From JAKFEW01 sp036675505 (GTDB lineage Bacteria > Cyanobacteriota > Sericytochromatia > S15B-MN24 > JAQBPE01): a DNA stretch of 64,000 bases. Below, piece by piece: positions 50,304 to 58,959 of this stretch. Position 1 is the stretch's first letter. Every line of letters starts with the position of its first letter. The notes under the pieces were generated by a model, which did no database searches, had not been told where the DNA came from, and worked only from the letters and a program-made list of their open reading frames with translations. Made by a program: the position numbers and the translations under genes. Location: assembly GCA_036675505.1 (NCBI GenBank), contig JAKFEW010000160.1:124001-188000 (forward strand). Reading direction: 5' to 3'.

Positions 50304-51758
50304 GTGAGCGACTTCACCATGCCCGGTCTGGCGACTGGTCTCGACACCTCGTCGATCATCCAGCAGTTGATGTCGATCGAGCGCCGGCCGGTCACCATGC
50401 TCCAGAGCCGGAAGAAGGTCGAGAACACCGGGTTGGAGCGGCTGCGGCTGCTCAACACCAAGTTCCTGGCCCTCGAGGCCGCCGCCAAGGCCGTGATGGG
50501 CTCGAGCACCTCCGCCACCTCGCCGTTCGGCGCGAAGACGGCGAGCTCCAGCAACAACGCGATGTTCACCGCGACGGCCGGCAGCACCGCGACGCCCGGC
50601 TCGTATTCGCTGGAGGTGCTCGCGCTCGCCAAGTCCCAGAAGGTAGGCGGCAACGCCTACACGGGCGTGACGGCCGCCAGCCAGCTCCAGATTTCGAACG
50701 GCGTGAACACGGCCACCATCAACATCGCCGCCGGCGACTCGGTCGACACCGTCGCCGCGGCGATCAACGCCGACTCGAACTCGGGCCTCGCGGCTTCGGT
50801 GGTCAGCGGCAAGCTGGTCCTGCTCGGCAAGGGATCCGGCCTGGCCGAGAACTACACCCTCACCGAGGTCTCGGGCTCAGGCTCCCTGCTCTCCGAGCTC
50901 GGCGTGCAGGCCGCCGGCACCGACGTGGCGGCGGCCGACGCCTCGATCAACATCGCCGGCGTCAACGTCACGAGCGCGACGAACACCTTCACCAACGCGC
51001 TGAACGGCGTGAACATCACGGCCGTCGCCACCACCGCCGTCGGCGTACCCGAGACGCTGACCGTCAACAAGGACCAGACCACCGCCGTGAACGCGGTGAA
51101 GGAGATGGTCGCCAAGTTCAACGACATCGTCGCCCAGATCAAGGAAGACACCAAGTACGACACCGCCACCAAGAAGGGCGGCCCGCTGATCACGGACCCG
51201 ATGGTCAAGGGCATCACCCAACAGCTGAACCGGCAGCTCACCGAGGCCTTCGCGGTGACCGGCCAGAACGGCGAAATCCTGAACTATACGGACGTCGGCC
51301 TGCAGATCCAGCGTGACGGCACGCTCGCGCTCGACGAGACCAAGCTCAAGGAAAAGCTCAACTCGAACCCCAACGAAGTCCTCGCGCTCTTCGCGAACGA
51401 GGACGCCGCCACCGACGGCGGCGACGCCACGATCCTGATCAACCAGGCCGCGAACGCCGGCAACCTCGGCGACGGCATCGCGAACCGCCTGCGGGCCTTC
51501 GCCAACGCGATGACGTCGCCGAGCAGCTCCTACAACTACAAGGATGCGAGCGGCAACCGGTACGAAGGCGGGCTCCTCGGCCGCATCAACACCGTCCAGA
51601 AGAGCCTCACGACGTACGACTCCCGCATCGAGGCTTACGAGCGCCGGCTCGAACTCCGCGAGAAGGCGCTCCGCGCGCAATTCGTGACGATGGAGAAGAC
51701 CATCTCCATGCTCCGCAACCAGGGCAGCTACCTGTCGGGCCTGCAGGCCCAGGGCTGA
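50304..51758 (+). CDS. fliD: Flagellar hook-associated protein 2 (filament cap)
   Basis: 484 residues from GTG 50304, six bases after AAGGAGG (50291-50297). The FliD N-domain starts MPGLATGLDTSSIIQQLMSIERRPVTMLQSRK, and the C-domain ends with the coiled-coil RINTVQKSLTTYDSRIEAYERRLELREKALRAQFVTMEKTISMLRNQGSYL (outline). FliD is exported by the flagellar type III system and caps the filament, helping flagellin fold. A TATAAG -10-like hexamer is at 50197-50202. No fliS, flagellin or other flagellar gene is in the window, so the flagellar genes must be dispersed if flagella are made. Confidence 0.93.
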   Translation: MSDFTMPGLATGLDTSSIIQQLMSIERRPVTMLQSRKKVENTGLERLRLLNTKFLALEAAAKAVMGSSTSATSPFGAKTASSSNNAMFTATAGSTATPGSYSLEVLALAKSQKVGGNAYTGVTAASQLQISNGVNTATINIAAGDSVDTVAAAINADSNSGLAASVVSGKLVLLGKGSGLAENYTLTEVSGSGSLLSELGVQAAGTDVAAADASINIAGVNVTSATNTFTNALNGVNITAVATTAVGVPETLTVNKDQTTAVNAVKEMVAKFNDIVAQIKEDTKYDTATKKGGPLITDPMVKGITQQLNRQLTEAFAVTGQNGEILNYTDVGLQIQRDGTLALDETKLKEKLNSNPNEVLALFANEDAATDGGDATILINQAANAGNLGDGIANRLRAFANAMTSPSSSYNYKDASGNRYEGGLLGRINTVQKSLTTYDSRIEAYERRLELREKALRAQFVTMEKTISMLRNQGSYLSGLQAQG

Positions 51759-51830
51759 TACCGGCACGCGACGCCAGATAGCCGGCGACATTTCCACTTA
51801 CGCGTTTCGGTGCGCCGATCAACGCTCCAT

Positions 51831-51858
51831 CGACCGCTCCGGACCTCCGGAGCGGTCG
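51831..51858 (+). terminator. Hairpin downstream of fliD
   Basis: Perfect 13-base arms (51831-51843 and 51846-51858) with CC between them. It lies about 70 bases after the fliD stop; no U tract follows. Confidence 0.5.
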
Positions 51859-51961
51859 AGCGCCGGAGGACCACCGACCGGGCAGCAGGCGCCGAATAGA
51901 CATGGCTAAAACCGCCTGAATACGCCACCCTCAGACCTCAACGCTTGCTCGGTCGTGTCGA

Positions 51962-51990
51962 TTGACATGGTATCCTTGTTATGTTAATTT
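51962..51990 (+). promoter_or_regulatory. Strong promoter of the STAS-histidine kinase operon
   Basis: -35 TTGACA (51962-51967, perfect consensus), 17-base spacer ending GTTATGT, extended -10 TGT-TAATTT (hexamer 51985-51990). It leaves a leader of about 225 bases before ATG 52224. Confidence 0.7.
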
Positions 51991-52223
51991 CTGGTCAGTT
52001 ACTGCGTCATCAATTCGCGAGAACTGCCTGGTATCGCTTGTTTCCAGGCCGTCCAACGATCCGGAACTTTCAGACGCGCGCCACCGTCTTCAAGTAGCGC
52101 CCCCTCACAAAGCTGCAAATCGGCCGCTCCCCCCGACGGCCCCTGCCTCGCCGCTCCGCGTCCACCGGCGTCGGTGTCGCATCCCCGTGCGACCCGACGA
52201 GCGGCCCACGAAGGAGGTCCCCC

Positions 52224-52556
52224 ATGCCACTCCTGATTCGCCATTCGGCCGTCGACGGCGCCATCGTGCTGGCGGGCGAGTTGGATGCCGCCACCGTCCA
52301 GGATCTCGATGCCCATTCGGCCTTTCTGGTTTCGAATGCCGGCGACGCGCTCGTGCTGGACGTCAGCGCCATCGTTTACCTGGACAGCGCCGGCATCGGT
52401 GCGCTGCTGCGACTCGACAACGGCTTGCGCGCCCGCGCGGCGCGGCTCGTCCTGCGAGACGCCCCGCCGCGACTCCGCCGAATGCTGAATTACAGCGGTA
52501 TGGGCGCCTACTTCGCGCTTGCGGACGGCGGTCCCGTCGAGGCCGCCGGCGCCTGA
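52224..52556 (+). CDS. STAS-domain protein (anti-sigma factor antagonist type)
   Basis: 110 residues; AAGGAGG precedes ATG 52224. A single STAS domain with the phosphorylation-site pattern VLDVSAIVYLDSAGIGALLRL (Ser after Asp, as in SpoIIAA/RsbV). In such systems an anti-sigma kinase phosphorylates this Ser and dephosphorylation frees the antagonist to release a sigma factor. No RsbW-type kinase is adjacent; the next gene, ten bases on, is a histidine kinase with a GGDEF-like domain, so a different partner switch is likely. Cytosolic. Confidence 0.88.
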   Translation: MPLLIRHSAVDGAIVLAGELDAATVQDLDAHSAFLVSNAGDALVLDVSAIVYLDSAGIGALLRLDNGLRARAARLVLRDAPPRLRRMLNYSGMGAYFALADGGPVEAAGA

Positions 52557-52566
52557 GGCGGCCTCG

Positions 52567-54678
52567 ATGGCCACTATCGCGTTGATCGATCGAGACCCGG
52601 CTTTCGAGCAGAAGCTGCGCACGGCGCTGCGCCCGCACGCGCTCGCCCGCTGCGCCGGCTGGCCCGAGGTCGGCGGGGCGGCGCTCGTGGTCTGGAACCT
52701 CGACGTCCGACCCGCCGAGTCCAGGGACCTGGCGGCCCGGGCGGCCGAGGGTCCGGGGCTGATGGTCGTGTGGGACGGCGAGGCGCCCGGCCCCATGGTC
52801 GCCGCGGCGCTGCGCGCGGGCGCCGTCGACGCGCGCTCGAAGCTGGGGGGCATCGAGCCGCTCGCCGCCGCCGCGGAAGCCTACCTGCGCCGCCAACTGA
52901 CGCCTGCGGGCTCGGCCGACGACGGTCGGCTGCTCGCGCACGTCCAGGAGCTGTTGGCCGGCCTTGCGGACTGCACGGATTTCGAAGCGCTACGCGCCCA
53001 GGTGCTGCCGCCGCTGCTCGGCCTCACCGGCGCGGACGCCGGCTGGTTGTGCGCCCCGGCGCTCGACGGCAGCGACGTGTTGCCGCCTGGTCAGCTGATC
53101 GCGGCCGAGCGCCTGCGCCGCGAGTTCGGGCATGAGCCGACGCTGCGCTGGCACTTGCGCGGCGACGGCTACCTGGCGCGATGTACGCTCAACGCCGGCA
53201 GCGACGCCGAGGGCGAGCTGTGGATCGTCGGCGACGTCGCGCACCTCGACCGCCTGGCCGGCGCGGCTCCGCTGGTGCGCGCCATCACGGGGCAGCTGGG
53301 CCTCGCGATCGCGCACCTGCGCCACCTGGACGAGACCCGGCAACGCGCCGAGCGCGACGGCCTCACGCGGCTCGCCAACCACGCCCACCTGCGCCGTGAG
53401 CTATACGCGGAACATGAGCGCGTGCGGCGCTATGGGGGCTCCTACGCGCTGCTCCTGCTCGACGTCGACCACCTGGAGGCCGTGAACGAGGCCCGCGGCC
53501 GAACCTCGGGTGACGCCGTGCTACAGGCCGTCGCGGGCCTGCTGGACGCCCGCCGGCGCAGCTGCGACCTCGCCGCACGCCGTGGCGGCGGCGAGTTCGC
53601 GCTGCTCTTGCCGCAGACCGACCAGTCAGGCGCCCGCCACATCGCCGAACGCCTGATGGCCGAGGTGCGCGCGCTCGACGTGCGCGGCCCGGGCGGCGAG
53701 CCGATCGGGCCGATCGCGGCCACCGCGGGCTTCGCGGGCGTCAGCGAGAACGACGTCGATCCGCTCGCTTTGCTCGCCCGCGCCGAGGCGTCGCTGGGCC
53801 GCGCCAAGGCCGAAGGCCAGGCCGTAGCCGCTGCGATCGCCGCCGCACCGGGTAGCACCTCCTCGGTGCCGGACGCCATCCGGGCCGGCCACGAAATGGC
53901 CGTGCGGCTGCCGGCCGCCCCGGGCGCCGCCTGCCGCACCAGCGACGAGGCCGCCGTGCTCGTGGCCCGCGAGTTCGAGCGCCTCAAGGCCGATTTCCTC
54001 AGCACGGCCTCCCACGAGCTGCGCACGCCGCTCTCGGCCATTCTGGGCTACGCCGAGCTGCTCCAGGACAACCTCGTCGGCCCGCTCAACCAGGAACAGA
54101 CGGACTTCGTCGCCCAGATCGAGTCGAACGCCCAGCGCCTGGTCGCCCTGGTCGAGGCGATGCTCGACGCCGCGCGGCACGAACACGCGCCGATCGCCCT
54201 CGTGCACGCCGACATGGATCTCCAGGGCCTTTGCAGCGAGCTGATCGCGGCGCTCGAGCCGGCCGCCCGCCGCGCCCGCATCGAGCTGGCCTTCAACGGC
54301 CCGACCGGCGCGCTGGTGACCCGCGTGGACGCCCGCCGCATCCGCCAGGCCGTGGCCGCGTTGGTGGAGAACGGCGTGAAGTTCACGCCGGAAGGCGGGC
54401 GCATCGAGCTGCGCCTGAGTCGGATGGGCGACAACGCGCGCATCGAGGTGGCGGACGACGGCATCGGCATCCCGCCGTCCGTGCAGTGCCAGCTGTTTCA
54501 GAAGTTCTACCAGGTGGACGGCGGCCCCACGCGCCTGCGCAACGGCGCCGGGCTGGGGCTGTACGTGGCGAAGGCGATCGTGGAGGCCCATGGCGGCGTG
54601 ATCGGCGTGCAGAGCGAGTACGGGCTGGGCAGCACGTTCTGGATCACCCTGCCCGGCGTGTTGGCCCCGGTCGGCTAA
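52567..54678 (+). CDS. Histidine kinase with pseudo-receiver, GAF-like and degenerate GGDEF domains
   Basis: 703 residues from ATG 52567. Order: degenerate receiver-like domain (1-115, no clear phosphoacceptor Asp), GAF-like region (about 120-260), GGDEF domain (about 262-425) with DGLTRLANHAHLRREL and LDVDHLEAVN but active loop GGGEF (340-344), a retained RSCD (331-334) five residues before it, HisKA with SHELRTP (His483), and HATPase with N box (Asn602), DDGIGIPP and GAGLGLYVAK. The Asp-to-Gly change in GGDEF predicts loss of cyclase activity, and the kept RxxD predicts c-di-GMP binding, as known for SgmT and PopA types. No membrane segment. Cotranscribed with the STAS gene; no response regulator adjacent. 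Confidence 0.9.
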   Translation: MATIALIDRDPAFEQKLRTALRPHALARCAGWPEVGGAALVVWNLDVRPAESRDLAARAAEGPGLMVVWDGEAPGPMVAAALRAGAVDARSKLGGIEPLAAAAEAYLRRQLTPAGSADDGRLLAHVQELLAGLADCTDFEALRAQVLPPLLGLTGADAGWLCAPALDGSDVLPPGQLIAAERLRREFGHEPTLRWHLRGDGYLARCTLNAGSDAEGELWIVGDVAHLDRLAGAAPLVRAITGQLGLAIAHLRHLDETRQRAERDGLTRLANHAHLRRELYAEHERVRRYGGSYALLLLDVDHLEAVNEARGRTSGDAVLQAVAGLLDARRRSCDLAARRGGGEFALLLPQTDQSGARHIAERLMAEVRALDVRGPGGEPIGPIAATAGFAGVSENDVDPLALLARAEASLGRAKAEGQAVAAAIAAAPGSTSSVPDAIRAGHEMAVRLPAAPGAACRTSDEAAVLVAREFERLKADFLSTASHELRTPLSAILGYAELLQDNLVGPLNQEQTDFVAQIESNAQRLVALVEAMLDAARHEHAPIALVHADMDLQGLCSELIAALEPAARRARIELAFNGPTGALVTRVDARRIRQAVAALVENGVKFTPEGGRIELRLSRMGDNARIEVADDGIGIPPSVQCQLFQKFYQVDGGPTRLRNGAGLGLYVAKAIVEAHGGVIGVQSEYGLGSTFWITLPGVLAPVG

Positions 54679-55820
54679 CGCCGCTTCTTCTTGCCGAACC
54701 CGCTCCGCGCCACAGCTTCCGCGGGCTCACCAGCCGGCACGCCGCCCGTGAGCAAGTAGGCCAGCACGTCGGCCGCCGGGCCCTTGCTCGTCACCAGCGC
54801 CGCCACGCCCGCGGCCTCGAGGCGCACGCGCCAGGCCCGCTGGTGCTCCTCGCCGCCGATCACGAACACGCGCCGGTCCGCGGGCAGCCGTTCCAGCACC
54901 CAGCGTGCGAGCGGATCATCGGGGGCCGGCGGCGCGATCACCACCCAGGTCGCCGCGGCCCGCAGCGCATCGGCCGCCTGCTCCCAGGTCCGACGCAGCG
55001 GCGGCGGCAGCCAGTCCGACGTCTCGGTCGGCGCGACCAGCGGCCACGCGGGCCCGCCGCAAGTCGGGCAGGCCGCCACGATCGCGCCCGCGGCAGGCGC
55101 GGCCTCGCGACAGGCCTGGCAATAGGCCCAATCGAGCGCGCCGCCCAGGGTGAGCACCTCGATGCCGGCCGCCGGACCCGTCACCGGATCGCCGGTCAGC
55201 ACCACCACGGGCCCCTGGCCGTCGAGGGCCTCCGTTAGCCCGGCCGGGCCCGGCAGGACGCCCGCGGTCACGGCCCGCAGGCCGGCGAAGAAGACGTCGG
55301 CCCAGGCCGGCTCACCGGCGGCCAGGCCCGCGGCGTCGGCGGCGAGGGCGAGCTGGGCGCGGGTGGCGATCGCCGCCAGCGAGAGCCCGTCGTCCAGCCA
55401 GGCGGCCAGGCGGCGGCGGCCCGCAGCGGCCGAGGCGGCGCCGGGTCGGGCCAGCCACAGGCGGAAGGCGTCCCGCAGCACGGGGTCCAGCAACGGGGAA
55501 CGCCAGAGGTCGACGACCACGACGGCCGGACCACCGGGCGCGGCCTGTGCGGGCAGGCCGAGCACGCGGGCGTCGACGTCGAGCATCCGCGCGACCACCT
55601 CGCGCAACGCGTCCGCGAGCGCCGCCGGCAGCGCCTCGTGCTCGCCCGAACGCCGAACCAGCTCACGCCAGTCCGCGAGCCGCGCGAAAGGCGAGCCCCC
55701 CGCGAGCTGCTCGCCGAGGCGCGCGACGGCGTCGCCGAACATGCGCCAATCGGCCCGCTTGAGCGCGATCTCGAAGCGCCTGAGTACGATCTCCTCGTCG
55801 AAGACGTCGACCACCGACAA
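54675..55820 (-). CDS. Sirtuin-like zinc-site protein, divergent
   Basis: 381 residues from TTG 55820, three bases after pilT. The N-terminal 180 residues are helical and unrecognised. The C-terminal part looks like the zinc module and last Rossmann strands of Sir2: IEVLTLGGALDWAYCQACREA, then CPTCGGPAWPLVAP, and later AADALRAAATWVVIAPPAPDDPL and VFVIGG. The four Cys (two CxxC pairs) would bind zinc. The NAD-binding GAGxS motif and the catalytic His motif of sirtuins are not seen, so deacetylase activity is unlikely. It may be a Sir2-like binding domain. The stop overlaps the histidine kinase gene by four bases (CTAA). Confidence 0.65.
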   Translation of the reverse strand: MSVVDVFDEEIVLRRFEIALKRADWRMFGDAVARLGEQLAGGSPFARLADWRELVRRSGEHEALPAALADALREVVARMLDVDARVLGLPAQAAPGGPAVVVVDLWRSPLLDPVLRDAFRLWLARPGAASAAAGRRRLAAWLDDGLSLAAIATRAQLALAADAAGLAAGEPAWADVFFAGLRAVTAGVLPGPAGLTEALDGQGPVVVLTGDPVTGPAAGIEVLTLGGALDWAYCQACREAAPAAGAIVAACPTCGGPAWPLVAPTETSDWLPPPLRRTWEQAADALRAAATWVVIAPPAPDDPLARWVLERLPADRRVFVIGGEEHQRAWRVRLEAAGVAALVTSKGPAADVLAYLLTGGVPAGEPAEAVARSGFGKKKRR

Positions 55821-55823
55821 GCG

Positions 55824-56906
55824 CTACTGCCCCAGGCCCGAACCGTGGAAGGCGCCGCGCATCATCCGCTGCAGCTCGTTGGGGTTGTCCGAGTAGGAGA
55901 GGGCATCATCCAGCGAGATGATTTCGTCCTGGTAGTAGCCGAAGATCGAGTTGTTCATCGACATCATGCCGTCCATCGAACCGCCCGCGATGATGTCGTA
56001 GCACTGGCCGATCTCGTTCTTCATGATGAGGTCCGAGACGGTCGGCGTGCCGATCAGGATTTCATGGCAGGCCACGCGACCGGGGCCGTCGGACCGCTGG
56101 ATCAGGCGCTGCGCGATGCAGCCCTTGAGCACGACGGCGAGCTCGTGGCGAAGCGCCTCGCGCTCATGGGGCGGGAACGTGTTGAGAATTCGGTTGATCG
56201 TCTGGACCGAGTCGGTGGTGTGCAGGGTGGAGAGCACCAGGTGGCCGGTTTCCGCGGCCTTCATGGCCGACAGGATCGTCTCCTGGTCGCGCATCTCACC
56301 GATCAGGATGACGTCGGGGTCCTGACGCAGGGCGTACTTGAGTGCCGTAGGGAAGTCGCGCGTGTCGGTGCCGAGCTCGCGCTGGGTGACGATAGACTTC
56401 TTGTTGGAGTAGTAGAACTCGATCGGGTCCTCGATCGTGACGATGTGGACGTCTTTCGTGGTGTTGATGAAGTCCATCATGGCGGCGAGCGTGGTCGACT
56501 TGCCCGAGCCGGTGGGCCCGGTCACCAGGACGAGGCCTTGCCGCTCCAGCGCCAGCTTCTTCAGCACCGGCGGCAGGTTCAGCTCATCCATCGGGATCGG
56601 CTCCATCGGGATGACGCGGAGCGCCGCGCCCACCGCGCCCTGCTCGGAGTACACGTTCATGCGGAAGCGGGCCAGGCCGTCGATCATCAACGACATGTCC
56701 ATTTCCTTGTTCTTCTCGAAGCGCTCGCGCTGCTCGGAGCTCATGATCGCGTAGAGCGATTGACGGGCCTCGTCCGCGCTCAGCGGCCGGTACTCTGTCG
56801 GCACGATGCGCCCGTCGATGCGGAGCATCGGCGGGCTGCCCGTCTTGATGTGGATGTCCGAGGCGCCCTTCTGGACGGCCACGCGCAGGAAGTCGAGAAT
56901 ATGCAT
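55824..56906 (-). CDS. pilT: Type IV pilus twitching ATPase PilT
   Basis: 360 residues, standard PilT/PilU length. Secretion ATPase with N-terminal PAS-like domain (ASDIHIKTGSPPMLRIDG), Walker A GPTGSGKSTTLAAM, Asp box TIEDPIEFYY, Walker B PDVILIGEMRDQET, His box STLHTTDSVQTINR. It hydrolyses ATP at the pilus base to retract the pilus for twitching motility or DNA uptake. PilT proper has a C-terminal AIRNLI motif; here that region reads SDLIMKNEIGQCYDII, so a PilU-like role is possible. No other pilus gene is adjacent. Confidence 0.93.
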   Translation of the reverse strand: MHILDFLRVAVQKGASDIHIKTGSPPMLRIDGRIVPTEYRPLSADEARQSLYAIMSSEQRERFEKNKEMDMSLMIDGLARFRMNVYSEQGAVGAALRVIPMEPIPMDELNLPPVLKKLALERQGLVLVTGPTGSGKSTTLAAMMDFINTTKDVHIVTIEDPIEFYYSNKKSIVTQRELGTDTRDFPTALKYALRQDPDVILIGEMRDQETILSAMKAAETGHLVLSTLHTTDSVQTINRILNTFPPHEREALRHELAVVLKGCIAQRLIQRSDGPGRVACHEILIGTPTVSDLIMKNEIGQCYDIIAGGSMDGMMSMNNSIFGYYQDEIISLDDALSYSDNPNELQRMMRGAFHGSGLGQ

Positions 56907-56931
56907 GGGGGCGGGCTTTCCAGTCTTCCGA

Positions 56932-57498
56932 TCAGTGCTGAGTGGAGGCGCTCTGGGGCTGTTGGGTCGCCGAGGCCGCCTGGGCGAGGGGCAGGCCGAC
57001 CATACGCCCGAGCGCGCGGTTGATCTCGAGCAGGTTGCGCACCTTGTCGAGGTCGGCCGCTTCGGCGACCCAGGTCTCGACGTTGGCGCCGCGATCGTTG
57101 GCGAAGTGGACCTCGAGCTTGACCCGGTTGGGCACGAAGTCGGCCGCCTTAATGTCTTCCAGCTCTTCCATCGGCGGCGCCGGGTACTCCACCTTGATCT
57201 CGGAGATCACGTGGATGCGCTTCTTCACCGCCATGTGGGTCTTCGGATAGAAGTTGATGCGGATGAAGAAGGCCGTGGTCACCAGCACGACGTCGACCGA
57301 GTAGTAGGTGAATTCCTTCTCCTCGGTCGCGCCGGACGTCTCGACGAGCGCGTAGCAGACCAGGATGCGGTCCTGCGGGTGCACGAGGTCGCGCACGGTC
57401 TGGATCAGCACCTGCCCGATGAAAGGCGTCTGCCCCGCTATGTGGAGGAGCTCGTTCAGCTTGGGATGACCGTACGAGGCGGCGGTTCCGGTGCTCAT
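56932..57498 (-). CDS. Hypothetical protein in the serS-pilT unit
   Basis: 188 residues; GGAGGAG precedes ATG 57498. No signal peptide. The central part is alpha/beta (ILVCYALVETSGATEEKEFTYYSVDVVLVTTAFFIRINFYP, KKRIHVISEIKVEYP, KLEVHFAND in outline), and the C-terminus is Gln/Ser/Ala-rich. The strand pattern recalls small PH-like folds, but I do not recognise a family. It lies 48 bases after serS and 25 before pilT, so it is probably expressed with pilT and might serve in pilus function. Confidence 0.72.
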   Translation of the reverse strand: MSTGTAASYGHPKLNELLHIAGQTPFIGQVLIQTVRDLVHPQDRILVCYALVETSGATEEKEFTYYSVDVVLVTTAFFIRINFYPKTHMAVKKRIHVISEIKVEYPAPPMEELEDIKAADFVPNRVKLEVHFANDRGANVETWVAEAADLDKVRNLLEINRALGRMVGLPLAQAASATQQPQSASTQH

Positions 57499-57546
57499 CG
57501 TGCTCCTCCGTGGGCTATGTATCGGCTGGAAGCTGGTCGGGACCGG

Positions 57547-58833
57547 CTATTCCGGCTTCGCCGCCCCGATCTTTTCTACCCCGCCCATATAGGGCCTTAA
57601 CGCCTCGGGCACGCGGATGGAGCCGTCCGCCTCCTGGTAGTTCTCGAAGATGGCCGCGACCGTGCGGCCCACCGCCAGCCCCGAGCCGTTCAGGGTGTGC
57701 GGGAACGTGAGCTTGCCGTCCTTGTCGCGGAAGCGCATGTTGCCGCGCCGCGCCTGGAAGTCCGTGCAGTTCGAACAGCTCGAAATTTCGCGGTACTTGC
57801 CCTGCGACGGGAACCAGACCTCGAGGTCGTAGGTCTTCGCCGCGTTGAAGCCGGTGTCGCCCGAGCTGAGCAGCACCACCCGGTAAGGCAGGCCGAGGCG
57901 TCGAAGGATCGCCTCCGCGTTGCCGACCATCGTCTCGAGCTCGTCGAAGCTGCTCGCGGGCGGCACGATCTTCACCATCTCGACCTTGTCGAACTGGTGG
58001 ACGCGGATCATGCCCTTGGTATCCTTGCCTGCGGCGCCCGCCTCCGAGCGGAAGCAGGGCGTGCCGGCCGTGAAGTACATCGGCAGCAGCGCCTCGTCGA
58101 AGATCTCGTCGCGGTAGATGTTGGTGAGCGGCACCTCGGCGGTGGGGATCAGGTAGTACTTGGTGTCCGCGAGGTGGAACAGCTGGTCCGCGAACTTGGG
58201 CAAATTGCCGTTCGCCGTGAGCGTCTCCTCGTTGGCGATGTAGGGCGGCTGAATTTCGGTGTAGCCGTGCTCGCCGGTGTGCATGTCCAACATGAGATTC
58301 AGGACCGCGCGCTCCATGCGGGCGGCCAGGCCCTTCATCAGCACGAAGCGCGAGCCGGCGAGCTTCGTGGCGCGCTCGAAGTCGAGCAGCCCGAGCGCCT
58401 CGCCGAGTTCGTGGTGGGGCCTGGCCACGAAGCCCTCGGGCTGCTTCGCCTCGCCCCAGGCGCGGACCTCGACGTTGTCGCTCTCGTCCGTGCCGTCCGG
58501 GACGCCCGCGTCGAGGAGGTTGGGGATCGTCAGCATGAACTGCGAGCGCTGCGCCTCGATCGAGGCCTGGTCCGCTTCCAACGACTTGAGGTCGTCGCCC
58601 AGCCGCTTCATGTCCGTGAGGATCGCGGTCGCGTCCTGGCCCGATTTCTTGAGCTTCGCGATCTCCTGGGAGGCCGTGTTCCGCTCGGCGCGCAGCGCAT
58701 CGAGCCGGGTCTGGGTTTCGCGGAAGCGCGTGTCGAGCGCCTGCAGCTCGCCGAGGTCGACGCCGCTGTGGCGACGGCGAAGGCTTTCGACGACCTTTTC
58801 GGGTTCCTGGCGGATGACGCGGATGTCGAGCAT
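57547..58833 (-). CDS. serS: Seryl-tRNA synthetase
   Basis: 428 residues, full length. Charges tRNA-Ser (and tRNA-Sec if present) with serine. The N-terminal 110 residues form the antiparallel coiled-coil arm that grips the long variable arm of tRNA-Ser; the class II core has TAEVPLTNIYRDEI, motif 2 FRSEAGAAGKDTKGMIRVHQFDKVEMV and motif 3 NGSGLAVGRTVAAIFENYQ (outline). GAGGA lies upstream of ATG 58833. No tRNA gene is close by. Ordinary housekeeping gene. Confidence 0.98.
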   Translation of the reverse strand: MLDIRVIRQEPEKVVESLRRRHSGVDLGELQALDTRFRETQTRLDALRAERNTASQEIAKLKKSGQDATAILTDMKRLGDDLKSLEADQASIEAQRSQFMLTIPNLLDAGVPDGTDESDNVEVRAWGEAKQPEGFVARPHHELGEALGLLDFERATKLAGSRFVLMKGLAARMERAVLNLMLDMHTGEHGYTEIQPPYIANEETLTANGNLPKFADQLFHLADTKYYLIPTAEVPLTNIYRDEIFDEALLPMYFTAGTPCFRSEAGAAGKDTKGMIRVHQFDKVEMVKIVPPASSFDELETMVGNAEAILRRLGLPYRVVLLSSGDTGFNAAKTYDLEVWFPSQGKYREISSCSNCTDFQARRGNMRFRDKDGKLTFPHTLNGSGLAVGRTVAAIFENYQEADGSIRVPEALRPYMGGVEKIGAAKPE

Positions 58834-58884
58834 TGAATCCTCACTTGGTGTGCGTGAGCGGCATGATACCGCACGAGGTTGCTG

Positions 58885-58927
58885 AAGCCGAGAGGCCGGG
58901 CCCCATAGGGACCCGGCGCCTCGGCTT
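58885..58927 (-). terminator. Hairpin after the Crp-family gene
   Basis: Arms of about 16 bases (58885-58900 and 58912-58927, two mismatches) with outer AAGCCGAG/CTCGGCTT. It lies 33 bases after the stop and beside an AGGAGGAGGAG tract. No U tract. Confidence 0.55.
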
Positions 58928-58959
58928 GCGTTCAGGAGGAGGAGCGGAAAACTCGTCGC

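Larger units (their letters stand above)
51759..52223. other. Intergenic region between fliD and the STAS gene
   Basis: No coding sequence is recognised in these 465 bases. It contains the fliD hairpin (51831-51858), the best promoter in the window (51962-51990) and a leader of about 225 bases with no obvious conserved riboswitch pattern. Part of it is less GC-rich than its surroundings (51960-52020). Confidence 0.6.

Noticed and set aside
51962..51989. Possible dif site (right half TTATGTTAATT resembles the XerD-binding half of dif)
   Set aside because: The left half (TTGACATGGTA) does not resemble the XerC half and the segment is a perfect -35/-10 promoter with 17-base spacing before the STAS gene.
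54675..55820. Functional sirtuin deacetylase
   Set aside because: The zinc module is convincing but the GAGxS NAD loop and catalytic His motif are not seen.
58834..58959. tRNA gene near serS
   Set aside because: The only structure is a long hairpin; no cloverleaf or TTC-containing T loop was found.
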